From Tepidanaerobacter sp. GT38 (GTDB lineage: Bacteria; Bacillota; Thermosediminibacteria; Thermosediminibacterales; Tepidanaerobacteraceae), in NCBI RefSeq assembly GCF_021991635.1, contig NZ_JAFFJA010000018.1:1-64000 (forward strand): a stretch of 64,000 nt of DNA. The letters run 5' to 3'. Each line of letters starts with the position of its first letter. The stretch's first letter is position 1. Shown one piece after another: positions 53,629-61,932 of the stretch. The notes below the pieces were generated by a model. It did not search any database, was not told the origin of the DNA, and saw only the letters and a list, made by a program, of their open reading frames with translations. Position numbers and translations under genes: made by a program.

Positions 53629-53844
53629 TTGGTACTATACACATCAATGCCAATAGAATTGGTAATGGAAGGAATAGATAGGAAATATGAATTTAAGGAA
53701 GTAGAAATTGAAGGAGTAAAACTAATTATCGAACCTATAGGTATAAACCAAGGGAAGATAGTTAAGCTTCTAAGCACCAATCCTCAAGATTTTTTGAACC
53801 CAAATTTTTCACCGGGTAAAATAATAAATTTTTCTGCAAATTAG
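53629..53844 (+). CDS. ylzJ: YlzJ-like protein
   Basis: A 71-residue protein. It begins VLYTSMPIELVMEG and has a conserved-looking IEGVKLIIEPIG segment. Position between tepA and spoIIIE matches B. subtilis ylzJ. Its function is unknown. TTG 53629 has AAGGTG six bases upstream; GTG 53620 lies within that SD. A terminator overlaps the stop. Confidence 0.82.
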   Translation: MVLYTSMPIELVMEGIDRKYEFKEVEIEGVKLIIEPIGINQGKIVKLLSTNPQDFLNPNFSPGKIINFSAN

Positions 53845-53863
53845 GCCTTAAGGCCTTTTTTTA
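53842..53863 (+). terminator. Intrinsic terminator after ylzJ
   Basis: AGGCC (53843-53847) pairs with GGCCT (53852-53856) around TTAA and is followed by TTTTTTA. The stem is short but G+C rich and the T-run is good. Confidence 0.75.
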
Positions 53864-53920
53864 TTGGTTATTAAAGGATTTTAACAATATATGGAGAATA
53901 AATTTATTGAGGTGTAGGAA

Positions 53921-56086
53921 ATGGGAAAATCAAATGACAGCATAAAAAACGATATCAGCTGGGAAATTAGAGGTCTTCTCGCTATTAGCTTTGGTATCAT
54001 TGGAATATTTTCTATTTATACAAATGCAGTAGGAGTAATAGGGAAATTTATAAGCCGAAATTTAAAAGGTTTTTCGGGACAAGCGGCGGTATTAATACCG
54101 ATAGTAATAATTGTGCTCGGCATATACTGTCTCTATTACAAAAGAAAGCCAACTTTTTCTGCGAGAATGGCAGGTGTCATAATTACTTTCACAGTAATTG
54201 TATTTTTATTTCATTTACATACGCATTCTACTTTACTTGATATGAGCTTTATAGATAGATTAAGAAAAAGTGCCGACTTAGGTGCCCAAGGACATGGCGG
54301 TGGAATTTTTGGTGAAGTCGGTTTGTCGCTTTTAATCAGTATTTTCGGCACTACTGGTTCTACTATAATGATAAGTACTTTTTTCATTATTGGCTTAATC
54401 CTATCTACTGGCAAATCAATAACAACCATACTAAAAAAAATTAAATTACCTGCTAAGGACAAAAATATTACAATAAATTCACCAAAAGCGAACGAGAAGA
54501 TCAAAGTTGTAAACAACATCTCTATAGACAGTTCCTCTTCAGATAATGAAATAATAACAAAAAGCGCTGTAAGTTCGTCAGAAAAAGAAGAGATACAAAA
54601 GACAGAGCACGTTAAAGAAGCAAAAGACGATGATGTAATTATTATCAATAATCAAGTTGATGAAAAAGAATATAAGTTTCCGCCTATATCTTTACTTCGA
54701 AAAAATCCGGTTAAAGAAAACAGTTTTAGTGAAAAAGAGTTATTAAATAGCGCCCGTGTTCTTGAAAATACTTTGAAAAGTTTTGGTTTACAGGCAAAAG
54801 TTATTCAGGTAAATTGCGGTCCAACCATTACCAGGTTTGAAATACAGCCATCACCTGGAATTAAGGTAAGCAGAATTGTTAACTTAGCAGATGATATTGC
54901 CCTTAGTTTGGCCACGACTGATATAAGAATTGAAGCTCCAATTCCCGGCAAATCTGCAGTAGGTATTGAAGTGCCTAACAAAACCAAGTCTTTGGTGGTC
55001 CTGAGGGAAGTATTGGAATCAGCAGAGTTTAGCAAATCATCATCTAAGTTGACTGTAGCTTTGGGTAAGGATATTAGTGGAAAACCGATGGTTGCTGATC
55101 TTTCAGAAATGCCACATCTTTTAATTGCTGGTGCCACAGGATCGGGAAAAAGTGTTTGTATAAATACTATTATTTCAAGTATTTTGTACAAAGCACAGCC
55201 GAATGAAGTAAAGTTAATGATGATAGACCCAAAAGTTGTGGAACTTGCTGTATATGATGGTATTCCCCATCTGATAACACCTGTAGTCACCGATGCCAAA
55301 AAAGCTGCTGCAGCTTTAAATTGGATGGTTGCTGAAATGGAGAGAAGGTATCAAACATTTGCAGAGGAAGGCGTTCGGGATATAACCAGGTATAATGAAG
55401 TAAATTCAGATAACCCCATGCCCAAAATATTAGTTATAATAGATGAATTGGCGGATTTAATGATGGTTTCTCCCAGGGAAATTGAGGACAGCATATGCAG
55501 ACTTGCCCAGATGGCACGAGCTGCAGGCATACACTTAGTAGTGGCCACACAAAGGCCTTCAGTAGATGTCATAACAGGTCTTATAAAAGCCAATATTCCC
55601 TCTAGAATTTCTTTTGCTGTTTCATCTCAAGTAGATTCTAGAACCATTTTGGATATGTCTGGTGCTGAAAAACTACTGGGCAAAGGGGATATGCTTTTCT
55701 TCCCCGTAGGAGCTTCGAAACCTATTCGAATTCAAGGAGCATATATATCTGAAGAAGAAGTGGAAAAGCTTGTGGATTACTGTAAAAAACAAAGCCAACC
55801 TGTATACGAAAAGAACCTTTCGGACTTTGAAGAAGTTGTAGTGGACAATGCCAATGAAGAGACGGATGAATTGTTTGATGAAGCAGTAAAAATAGTATTG
55901 GACAGCGGCCAAGCTTCCATTTCTATGCTTCAGCGGCGGCTGAGAATAGGATATGCTAGAGCGGCAAGGCTTATAGATGAAATGGAGCAACGGGGTATCG
56001 TTGGCAGTTATGAAGGTACTAAACCTAGAGAAGTACTGATTACTAAAGAACACTATGAAAAATACTTTAAAAATTTGGGTGAATGA
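53921..56086 (+). CDS. ftsK: DNA translocase FtsK/SpoIIIE
   Basis: A membrane-anchored DNA pump for chromosome segregation at division and into the forespore. Four hydrophobic segments lie in residues 14-165, a charged linker runs to about 240, and the RecA-like motor has Walker A GATGSGKSVCIN and Walker B KILVIIDELADLM. The C-terminal gamma winged helix (ASISMLQRRLRIGYARAARLIDEME) reads orienting sequences. 721 residues is normal. The neighbourhood matches spoIIIE of B. subtilis; the sequence alone does not separate the two roles. Confidence 0.96.
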   Translation: MGKSNDSIKNDISWEIRGLLAISFGIIGIFSIYTNAVGVIGKFISRNLKGFSGQAAVLIPIVIIVLGIYCLYYKRKPTFSARMAGVIITFTVIVFLFHLHTHSTLLDMSFIDRLRKSADLGAQGHGGGIFGEVGLSLLISIFGTTGSTIMISTFFIIGLILSTGKSITTILKKIKLPAKDKNITINSPKANEKIKVVNNISIDSSSSDNEIITKSAVSSSEKEEIQKTEHVKEAKDDDVIIINNQVDEKEYKFPPISLLRKNPVKENSFSEKELLNSARVLENTLKSFGLQAKVIQVNCGPTITRFEIQPSPGIKVSRIVNLADDIALSLATTDIRIEAPIPGKSAVGIEVPNKTKSLVVLREVLESAEFSKSSSKLTVALGKDISGKPMVADLSEMPHLLIAGATGSGKSVCINTIISSILYKAQPNEVKLMMIDPKVVELAVYDGIPHLITPVVTDAKKAAAALNWMVAEMERRYQTFAEEGVRDITRYNEVNSDNPMPKILVIIDELADLMMVSPREIEDSICRLAQMARAAGIHLVVATQRPSVDVITGLIKANIPSRISFAVSSQVDSRTILDMSGAEKLLGKGDMLFFPVGASKPIRIQGAYISEEEVEKLVDYCKKQSQPVYEKNLSDFEEVVVDNANEETDELFDEAVKIVLDSGQASISMLQRRLRIGYARAARLIDEMEQRGIVGSYEGTKPREVLITKEHYEKYFKNLGE

Positions 56087-56145
56087 AAGACTTACGGTAA
56101 TATTTTGAAGTTAATTTGGAAATATAAGGACAGGGGGTGGGAATA

Positions 56146-57024
56146 TTGAGCTTTGACATTGAGGACATAAAGAATTTTGCTCAGTTTGGCCAGTATCTAA
56201 AGAATTCCAGAGAACAACAACATATTTCTATTGAGCAAATACATAAGGAGACTAAAATCCGCACGAAATATTTAGCTGCTATGGAAAACGGTGATTTTTC
56301 TTCAATACCCGGGGGCGATGTTTACGTAAAAGGCTTTTTGAAAAACTATGCTAAGTGCGTTGGCTTGGAACCTTCTTCTATTATAGAATTATACAAAAAG
56401 TTGAGAGGTGATACAAAAGAAGAAGAAAGCCCAGTAAAGCCTACAGAAGAGACAATATCTCAATTAGATGTTATTTTAAATAATGTAAGTAGTTTTGTAA
56501 GGCAAAACTACAGAAAAATTGGTGTTACTATTATAGCTACATCTTTTGTCATAGTGCTGGGAATATCACTAAAAGTTTTTGTAGGAAAAAACATTTCGGA
56601 AAATCAAGCGCCACCGCCTAAAGTTCCGACAATACAAACTCAGATTCAGAATGAGGCAGAAAAAAAAGTAGAAGAACCGAAAAATGAACCAGATCTTATA
56701 ACACAAAAAAATAAAGAAGTAATGGTAGAGTTAGTTGAAGATACCAGTCAAAATACCATTTATGCAATCGATGCTGAATACATTGAAGTTACCATGAGCA
56801 ATGTTACGGACCGATGCTGGATTCAGGTCCTTAAGGACGGCGAATGGGAATTCGAAGGGATATTAAATTCGGGCGACTCAAAAACCTGGAAGGCAAACGA
56901 TAGTATTAATATAAGAATAGGCAATCCGGCTGTTATAAATTTAGTAGTAAATGGCGAGGACTTAGGCAAGCCTGGTGGAATAGCTAGAGATTTTATTTTT
57001 AAACGAAGAGCCTCTAGTTTTTAA
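56146..57024 (+). CDS. rodZ: RodZ family helix-turn-helix membrane protein
   Basis: RodZ links MreB to the elongation complex. The N-terminal helix-turn-helix (FGQYLKNSREQQHISIEQI ... IRTKYLAAMENGDF, GGDVYVKGFLKNYAK) spans residues about 10-85. One membrane segment (IGVTIIATSFVIVLGISL) is followed by a linker and a C-terminal beta domain (DUF4115: CWIQVLKDGEWEFEGIL). TTG 56146 has AGGGGGTGG seven bases upstream; GTG 56137 is within it. It lies after ftsK like ymfM in B. subtilis. Confidence 0.92.
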   Translation: MSFDIEDIKNFAQFGQYLKNSREQQHISIEQIHKETKIRTKYLAAMENGDFSSIPGGDVYVKGFLKNYAKCVGLEPSSIIELYKKLRGDTKEEESPVKPTEETISQLDVILNNVSSFVRQNYRKIGVTIIATSFVIVLGISLKVFVGKNISENQAPPPKVPTIQTQIQNEAEKKVEEPKNEPDLITQKNKEVMVELVEDTSQNTIYAIDAEYIEVTMSNVTDRCWIQVLKDGEWEFEGILNSGDSKTWKANDSINIRIGNPAVINLVVNGEDLGKPGGIARDFIFKRRASSF

Positions 57025-57041
57025 AATTTGTGACCAACTTA

Positions 57042-57070
57042 TTTACATACTCAAATAAAATAGGTATACT
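57042..57070 (+). promoter_or_regulatory. Promoter of rimO
   Basis: TTTACA (57042-57047) and TATACT (57065-57070) are 17 bases apart. The transcript would begin about 32 bases before the TTG start of rimO. Confidence 0.75.
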
Positions 57071-57108
57071 AAAAAAGGTACAAAATATTTAGCTATCGGA
57101 GGAGCAAA

Positions 57109-58431
57109 TTGTCAGCAACAATTGGTTTTATATCTTTAGGGTGTGATAAAAATCTCGTAGATTCGGAATTTATGCTTGGGATCCTCAAAAAGCACAATTA
57201 TACAATTACCAACAATAAAGAAGAGGCAGATATAATCATAATCAACACATGTGGGTTTATAAATGATGCCAAGCAAGAGTCCATAGATACCATTTTAGAG
57301 ATGGCACAACTTAAAAAAACTGGCAGATTAAAACTGCTAATTGCCACAGGATGCCTTTCTCAACGTTACAAAGAAGAACTGCTTGAAGAAATACCTGAAC
57401 TTGACGCAGTTATCGGCACTGGTGATTTTAACAAGATACATGAAGTAATAAAACAGCTTGATTCCAACCGAGTAAATCTTACCGATAATGAGAGTTTTGT
57501 AGATTATGATATTGAAAACCGGGTAAGGGTCTATCCTTATATTTCTTTTGTAAAAATTGCAGAAGGATGCGATAATTGCTGCTCATACTGTGCAATTCCG
57601 CAAATAAAAGGAACTTATAAAAGTAGAAAAATTTCAGAAATAAAACGGGAAGTTGAGCTTCTCGTTACTGATGGGGTTAAAGAAATTAATTTAGTTGCTC
57701 AGGACACTACAAACTATGGAGCAGATATTTACGGCAAACCTTCCCTTTCTAAACTATTAGAAGAGCTTGTAAAAATAAACGGAGATTTTATAATCAGGAT
57801 TTTATATGCTTATCCCACCAATATTAACCAAGAACTGTTGGATGTGATGAAAAGCAACTCTAAAATTGCAAAATACCTTGACATACCACTGCAACACATC
57901 AATGACAGACTTTTAAAACTTATGGGCAGACCTACAAGTAGCGAATATATAATGAAACTTATAGACAATATAAGAAATCAACTGCCCGAAATAACTTTAA
58001 GAACTACATTTATAGTTGGATTTCCCACTGAAACGGAAGCAGAATACCGTCAGCTTTTAGATTTTATTAAACTGTATAAATTCGACAAAGTGGGAGCATT
58101 TCAATATTCCAAAGAAGAGGGAACTTTGGCTGCGTCATTAAAGCCGCAAATACCAAGCAAAATTAAACATAAAAGATATGTCGAGTTGATGAAGGTACAG
58201 CAATCAATATCAAAGGTAAAAAATCAGAGATTTGAGGGCAAAGTATTAAAGGTCTTAGTTGAGAAATATGATAATGATAACAATATATACATTGGACGTT
58301 CGGAGAATGATGCACCTTTTGTTGATGGTGTAGTAAAAATAATAAATGCCAACTGTGAATTAGGGAAATTTTACCCGGTCAAAATTCTAAAGGCCTACGA
58401 ATATGATTTGGTAGGCGAACTTATTAATTAG
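57109..58431 (+). CDS. rimO: Ribosomal protein S12 methylthiotransferase RimO
   Basis: A radical-SAM enzyme that methylthiolates an Asp of S12. The N-terminal cluster cysteines are in SLGCDKNLVDSE, NTCGFINDAK and ATGCLSQRY. The radical-SAM motif is EGCDNCCSYCAIPQIKG (C-x3-C-x2-C, with an extra Cys where many have Arg). A C-terminal TRAM domain runs from about residue 375. The LGCDKNLVDSE start and PQIKGTYKSR separate RimO from MiaB. The TTG start has CGGAGGAG upstream. 440 residues is typical. Confidence 0.95.
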   Translation: MSATIGFISLGCDKNLVDSEFMLGILKKHNYTITNNKEEADIIIINTCGFINDAKQESIDTILEMAQLKKTGRLKLLIATGCLSQRYKEELLEEIPELDAVIGTGDFNKIHEVIKQLDSNRVNLTDNESFVDYDIENRVRVYPYISFVKIAEGCDNCCSYCAIPQIKGTYKSRKISEIKREVELLVTDGVKEINLVAQDTTNYGADIYGKPSLSKLLEELVKINGDFIIRILYAYPTNINQELLDVMKSNSKIAKYLDIPLQHINDRLLKLMGRPTSSEYIMKLIDNIRNQLPEITLRTTFIVGFPTETEAEYRQLLDFIKLYKFDKVGAFQYSKEEGTLAASLKPQIPSKIKHKRYVELMKVQQSISKVKNQRFEGKVLKVLVEKYDNDNNIYIGRSENDAPFVDGVVKIINANCELGKFYPVKILKAYEYDLVGELIN

Positions 58432-58448
58432 ATATTTGATAAAACTTG

Positions 58449-58480
58449 AAGGCATTGAAAAAAATGCCTTTTTTCTTTTT
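58449..58480 (+). terminator. Intrinsic terminator after rimO
   Basis: AAGGCATT (58449-58456) pairs with AATGCCTT (58463-58470) around GAAAAA and runs into TTTTCTTTTT. Confidence 0.85.
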
Positions 58481-58509
58481 AAGACAACCCTCAATAGGTA
58501 TGCTATAAT
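58481..58509 (+). promoter_or_regulatory. Promoter of the membrane protein/FtsH-like module
   Basis: A perfect TATAAT (58504-58509) has AAGACA (58481-58486), a four-of-six match to TTGACA, 17 bases upstream. It sits right after the rimO terminator, so the two genes that follow form their own transcription unit. Confidence 0.65.
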
Positions 58510-58543
58510 ATTATTATGCATCTAGTGTGAGGTGAATAGACTT

Positions 58544-59080
58544 TTGAATTTAGATAAAAGCAAGATACTCCGCATATTAACAATTTCAGCTATTTTTTTA
58601 ATTTTGATGTTGGCTTTTCAATGGTATCTTGGTAAAAATGTAAAAGTCAAAGCGCTGGAAAGCGTACTGATTGAACACAAAAATGTAGAGAATGTAAAAA
58701 TTACTGAAGAAAGGCAAAAAGTCATAATTTACCTGACCTTTGACAATATAGACAATTTTATGCAGATATACAAAGATCTATATGATTCCCTGGAACAACG
58801 ACTTAAAGGGCAGTCTTTCGAGTTGAAAATTGTTAACAAAGCCAATTCGGAGTTGGAAGATATATATTATAACAAGGTGCAGTATATTATTTATGAAGCT
58901 TTAAAAACCGGTGAGTTTACAAAAATGAGAGCGAGACTTGATGAATTAGAAAAAACAGTCACCGAAAATTCAACATCAGGTCTATTAAAGATTCAAGTAT
59001 TTCTGGATTCTGAAAAGCTTTATTTGGACATGCAACTAGACGATGTTCATTATTTTACGGTTATTGACCAAGAAATGTAA
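58544..59080 (+). CDS. Single-pass membrane protein of unknown function beside FtsH-like protease
   Basis: I do not recognise this 178-residue protein. It has a short basic N-terminus (NLDKSKILR), one membrane segment (about residues 9-30, ISAIFLILMLAFQWYLG), and about 145 residues of predicted extracytoplasmic alpha/beta domain with charged helices (YDSLEQRLKGQ, MRARLDELEKTV). TTG 58544 has GAGGTG upstream; GTG 58532 is inside that SD. It is followed 23 bases later by an FtsH-like gene and shares its promoter. An accessory or sensor role for that protease is inference. Confidence 0.72.
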   Translation: MNLDKSKILRILTISAIFLILMLAFQWYLGKNVKVKALESVLIEHKNVENVKITEERQKVIIYLTFDNIDNFMQIYKDLYDSLEQRLKGQSFELKIVNKANSELEDIYYNKVQYIIYEALKTGEFTKMRARLDELEKTVTENSTSGLLKIQVFLDSEKLYLDMQLDDVHYFTVIDQEM

Positions 59081-59103
59081 TACATGCAGGAGGGGAGAGA
59101 CCA

Positions 59104-60579
59104 TTGTTATTTGAAATAGTGATAGGGTTTGCAGTAGCCCTTTTAGTATATCTTGCTTTAATTGGAATAAATGTTTTGCCTGTTATTATCATGATAGGGT
59201 GCGCGTATATGATGTACAGTGTCATGTACAGGAGCAGTATGATAAAAAGTCCTCAAAAGGTTATAACAAGCACTCAAGGCATAACTTTTGATCAAATTGG
59301 TGGTCAGGAAGTAGCAAAAAAGGAACTGTTGGAAGCATTAGATTTTATTAAAAACTTTGATGAGGCTAAAAAAATGGGAATAAGGCCCCTCAAAGGAATT
59401 TTGCTCACAGGAGCTCCAGGCACAGGCAAGACATTAATGGCCAAGGCTGCAACTTCATATATTGATTCAGTATTTGTTTCAGCTTCAGGAAGTGAGTTTA
59501 TAGAGATGTATGCTGGAGTCGGAGCACAGAGGATAAGGCAATTATTCGATACAGCCCGCACTATGGCTAGAAAAGCTTCAAAAAAACATGGTGTGATTTT
59601 CATCGATGAGATTGAAGTTATTGCAGGCGTAAGAGGCAGGCACAGCAGCCATCTAGAATACGATCAGACACTTAATCAATTGTTAGTTGAGATGGACGGC
59701 ATTTCATCTTCCGACGACGTTAATATTCTCGTTATAGCTGCTACAAATAGACCAGATATAATTGATTCGGCCCTGCTAAGACCTGGTAGATTTGATCGCA
59801 TTGTAAAAGTGGATCTTCCAGATAAGGAAGGGCGATTGGAAATCTTAAAACTACACACCAAAAATAAACCACTTGCAGATGATGTAGATCTAGAGCAGAT
59901 AGCCAAAGAAACCTTTGGTTTTTCAGGAGCTCACCTGGAAAATCTTTGCAACGAAGCTGCTATTTTTGCCATGCGAGAAAATAAAAATAAAATTTGCCAA
60001 AAGAATTTTTTAGAGGCAATTGATAAAGTCATCATGGGTGAAAAGCTTAATAGAAAACCCAGCGACGAAGAGCGCAAGCGCATTGCAATTCATGAAGCTG
60101 GCCATGCTCTGGTAAGTGAGCATTTTAATCCAAATTCTGTTTCTACAATAACGATTACATCGAGAGGCCAGGCTCTTGGATATGTAAGACAAATTCCGGA
60201 AGACGACATCTATCTCTATACAAAGCAATACTTACAATCTCAAATAGCTATAGCTTTGGCCGGCGCAGTGGCGGAAGAAATACTACTCGGAGATAGCAGT
60301 ACAGGAGCCTCCAATGATTTTGAGCAAGCTACGAATTTAGCAAGAAAGATGATATTTTCAGGAATGTCTGTATTGAATGTAGTGGATAAAGATTCTTTAC
60401 CATCAGAAAAACTCCACGAAGTGATTTCGGATATATTATCAGAGCAAAAGTCAGCAGTAAAGAAGTTGCTAGAAGAAAAACGGGATACTTTAGTATTAGT
60501 CGTTGATTATCTGATGGAAAACGAAAGAATAGACGGAGACAAACTTAGGGAATTGTTATATAAATCAAGAGCTGCATAA
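59104..60579 (+). CDS. Short FtsH-like membrane AAA protease without extracytoplasmic domain
   Basis: A 491-residue AAA/M41 metalloprotease. Two closely spaced membrane segments (about 2-20 and 25-41) leave only a few residues outside, whereas standard FtsH has a 70-residue domain there. Walker A GAPGTGKT (103-110), pore loop SEFIEMYAGVG, Walker B GVIFIDEIE and second-region-of-homology ATNRPDIIDSALLRPGRFDR are intact. The zinc motif HEAGH (330-334) and Asp405 (TGASNDFEQA) show an active protease. It is shorter than FtsH (about 610-650) and also lacks the long C-terminal tail. A full-length ftsH probably exists elsewhere. TTG start after AGGAGGGG. Confidence 0.92.
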   Translation: MLFEIVIGFAVALLVYLALIGINVLPVIIMIGCAYMMYSVMYRSSMIKSPQKVITSTQGITFDQIGGQEVAKKELLEALDFIKNFDEAKKMGIRPLKGILLTGAPGTGKTLMAKAATSYIDSVFVSASGSEFIEMYAGVGAQRIRQLFDTARTMARKASKKHGVIFIDEIEVIAGVRGRHSSHLEYDQTLNQLLVEMDGISSSDDVNILVIAATNRPDIIDSALLRPGRFDRIVKVDLPDKEGRLEILKLHTKNKPLADDVDLEQIAKETFGFSGAHLENLCNEAAIFAMRENKNKICQKNFLEAIDKVIMGEKLNRKPSDEERKRIAIHEAGHALVSEHFNPNSVSTITITSRGQALGYVRQIPEDDIYLYTKQYLQSQIAIALAGAVAEEILLGDSSTGASNDFEQATNLARKMIFSGMSVLNVVDKDSLPSEKLHEVISDILSEQKSAVKKLLEEKRDTLVLVVDYLMENERIDGDKLRELLYKSRAA

Positions 60580-60690
60580 ACGTTTCTATAATGCTTTCTC
60601 TCAATTGAATTAAAAAAAGGATATTTGATAAAAAAAACGAATAATGTATTTAGCAATTTTTATCATTGTTTAATCAGAAGGTGATTGGAT

Positions 60691-61932
60691 TTGAAAGCTG
60701 AAATTATAGCTGTAGGTACAGAACTGCTCTTAGGGCAAATAGCTAATACAAACGCCCAAATCATATCAAATGCGTTACAGGAAATTGGGATTGATGTTTA
60801 CTTTCATACTTGTGTGGGCGACAATCAAGAACGGTTGCAGAGTGTTTTGGAAACAGGGCTTAGGCGTTCCGATATTATTGTTTTAACGGGAGGTTTAGGC
60901 CCCACCAAGGATGATTTAACTAAGGAAACTGTTGCCGCCTGTCTAAACCTTTCGCTGAAACTAGATAAATACTCTTTGGATAAAATCAAGAGTTATTTTG
61001 CCAAAAGAGGAAGGCCCTTTACTGAAAATAATTACAAACAGGCCCTGGTTCCCGAAGGTGCTATAGCTATTGAAAACAAAAAGGGAACAGCTCCTGGAAT
61101 ACTCTTAAATAAAGACGGTAAAATAATTATTATGCTGCCGGGACCTCCCAGGGAAATGGAACCGATGCTTAGAGATGAGGTTATACCTTATCTTTCAAAA
61201 ATGAACAGCAGCACCATATTCTCAAAAGTTTTGAAGTTCTATGGCATTGGTGAATCGGCCCTAGAGGAAAAACTAGAGGATTTAATATCTAAACAAACAA
61301 ATCCCACAATTGCTCCCTTGGCAAAAATGGGAGAAGTCACCATAAGGCTTACTGCTAAGGCTGAGAATCGCATGGCAGCTGAAAAAATAATAAAACCTGT
61401 TGAGGACGAGATTATTAAAAGAGTAGGAAAGTTTTTATATGGCTATGATGATGATTCTGTAGAAGACATAGTTGCCAGGTTATTAGCTAAATTTAACAAA
61501 ACCATCGCCATAGCGGAATCCTGTACAGGAGGGTTAATGGCCCATAAGCTTACCAATATTCCTGGAATATCGCGTTTTTTTGAAAGGGGCGTAGTTTCTT
61601 ACAGCAATCGTTCAAAGGAAGATTTATTAAATGTAAATCCTGATACACTGGAAAAATTCGGTGCTGTTAGCGAAGAAACTGCCAAAGAAATGGCTCAGGG
61701 TATAAGAATTTCTTCTGGCACTGATATCGGTGTATCAATAACAGGTATAGCCGGACCAGATGGTGGAACCCCTACAAAACCCGTTGGTTTAGTATATATC
61801 GGCTATTCAGATTCTAATATATGCTGTGCCGAAAAACACATTTTTATAGGTGAAAGAGCAGATATCAAAGAACAATCCGTAAATAGCGCTTTTCATCTGG
61901 TGAGAAAAAAGATACAAGATTTGGGTGATTAA
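60691..61932 (+). CDS. cinA: CinA family NMN deamidase/ADP-ribose pyrophosphatase
   Basis: CinA has an N-terminal MoCF-like domain (EIIAVGTELLLGQIANTNAQI, TGGLGPTKDDLTKE, MLPGPPREM) that hydrolyses ADP-ribose in studied homologues, and a C-terminal NMN amidohydrolase domain (IAIAESCTGGLMAHKLTNIPG, SGTDIGVSITGIAGPDGGTP, KPVGLVYIGY). It is often induced with competence and linked to recA. TTG 60691 was chosen for the AGAAGGTG 7 bases upstream; TTG 60685 is too close. pgsA, usually just before cinA, is absent. Confidence 0.95.
   Translation: MKAEIIAVGTELLLGQIANTNAQIISNALQEIGIDVYFHTCVGDNQERLQSVLETGLRRSDIIVLTGGLGPTKDDLTKETVAACLNLSLKLDKYSLDKIKSYFAKRGRPFTENNYKQALVPEGAIAIENKKGTAPGILLNKDGKIIIMLPGPPREMEPMLRDEVIPYLSKMNSSTIFSKVLKFYGIGESALEEKLEDLISKQTNPTIAPLAKMGEVTIRLTAKAENRMAAEKIIKPVEDEIIKRVGKFLYGYDDDSVEDIVARLLAKFNKTIAIAESCTGGLMAHKLTNIPGISRFFERGVVSYSNRSKEDLLNVNPDTLEKFGAVSEETAKEMAQGIRISSGTDIGVSITGIAGPDGGTPTKPVGLVYIGYSDSNICCAEKHIFIGERADIKEQSVNSAFHLVRKKIQDLGD

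Noticed and set aside
54805-55299. Open frame of 164 codons on the - strand inside ftsK
   Set aside because: It is a shadow of the FtsK motor domain; no domain is recognisable in the translation.
60580-60690. Promoter for cinA in the AT-rich gap
   Set aside because: TTGAAT and TAAAAA-like hexamers occur but with poor matches and 18-base spacing in a very AT-rich stretch; nothing convincing. The gap otherwise holds nothing I can identify.
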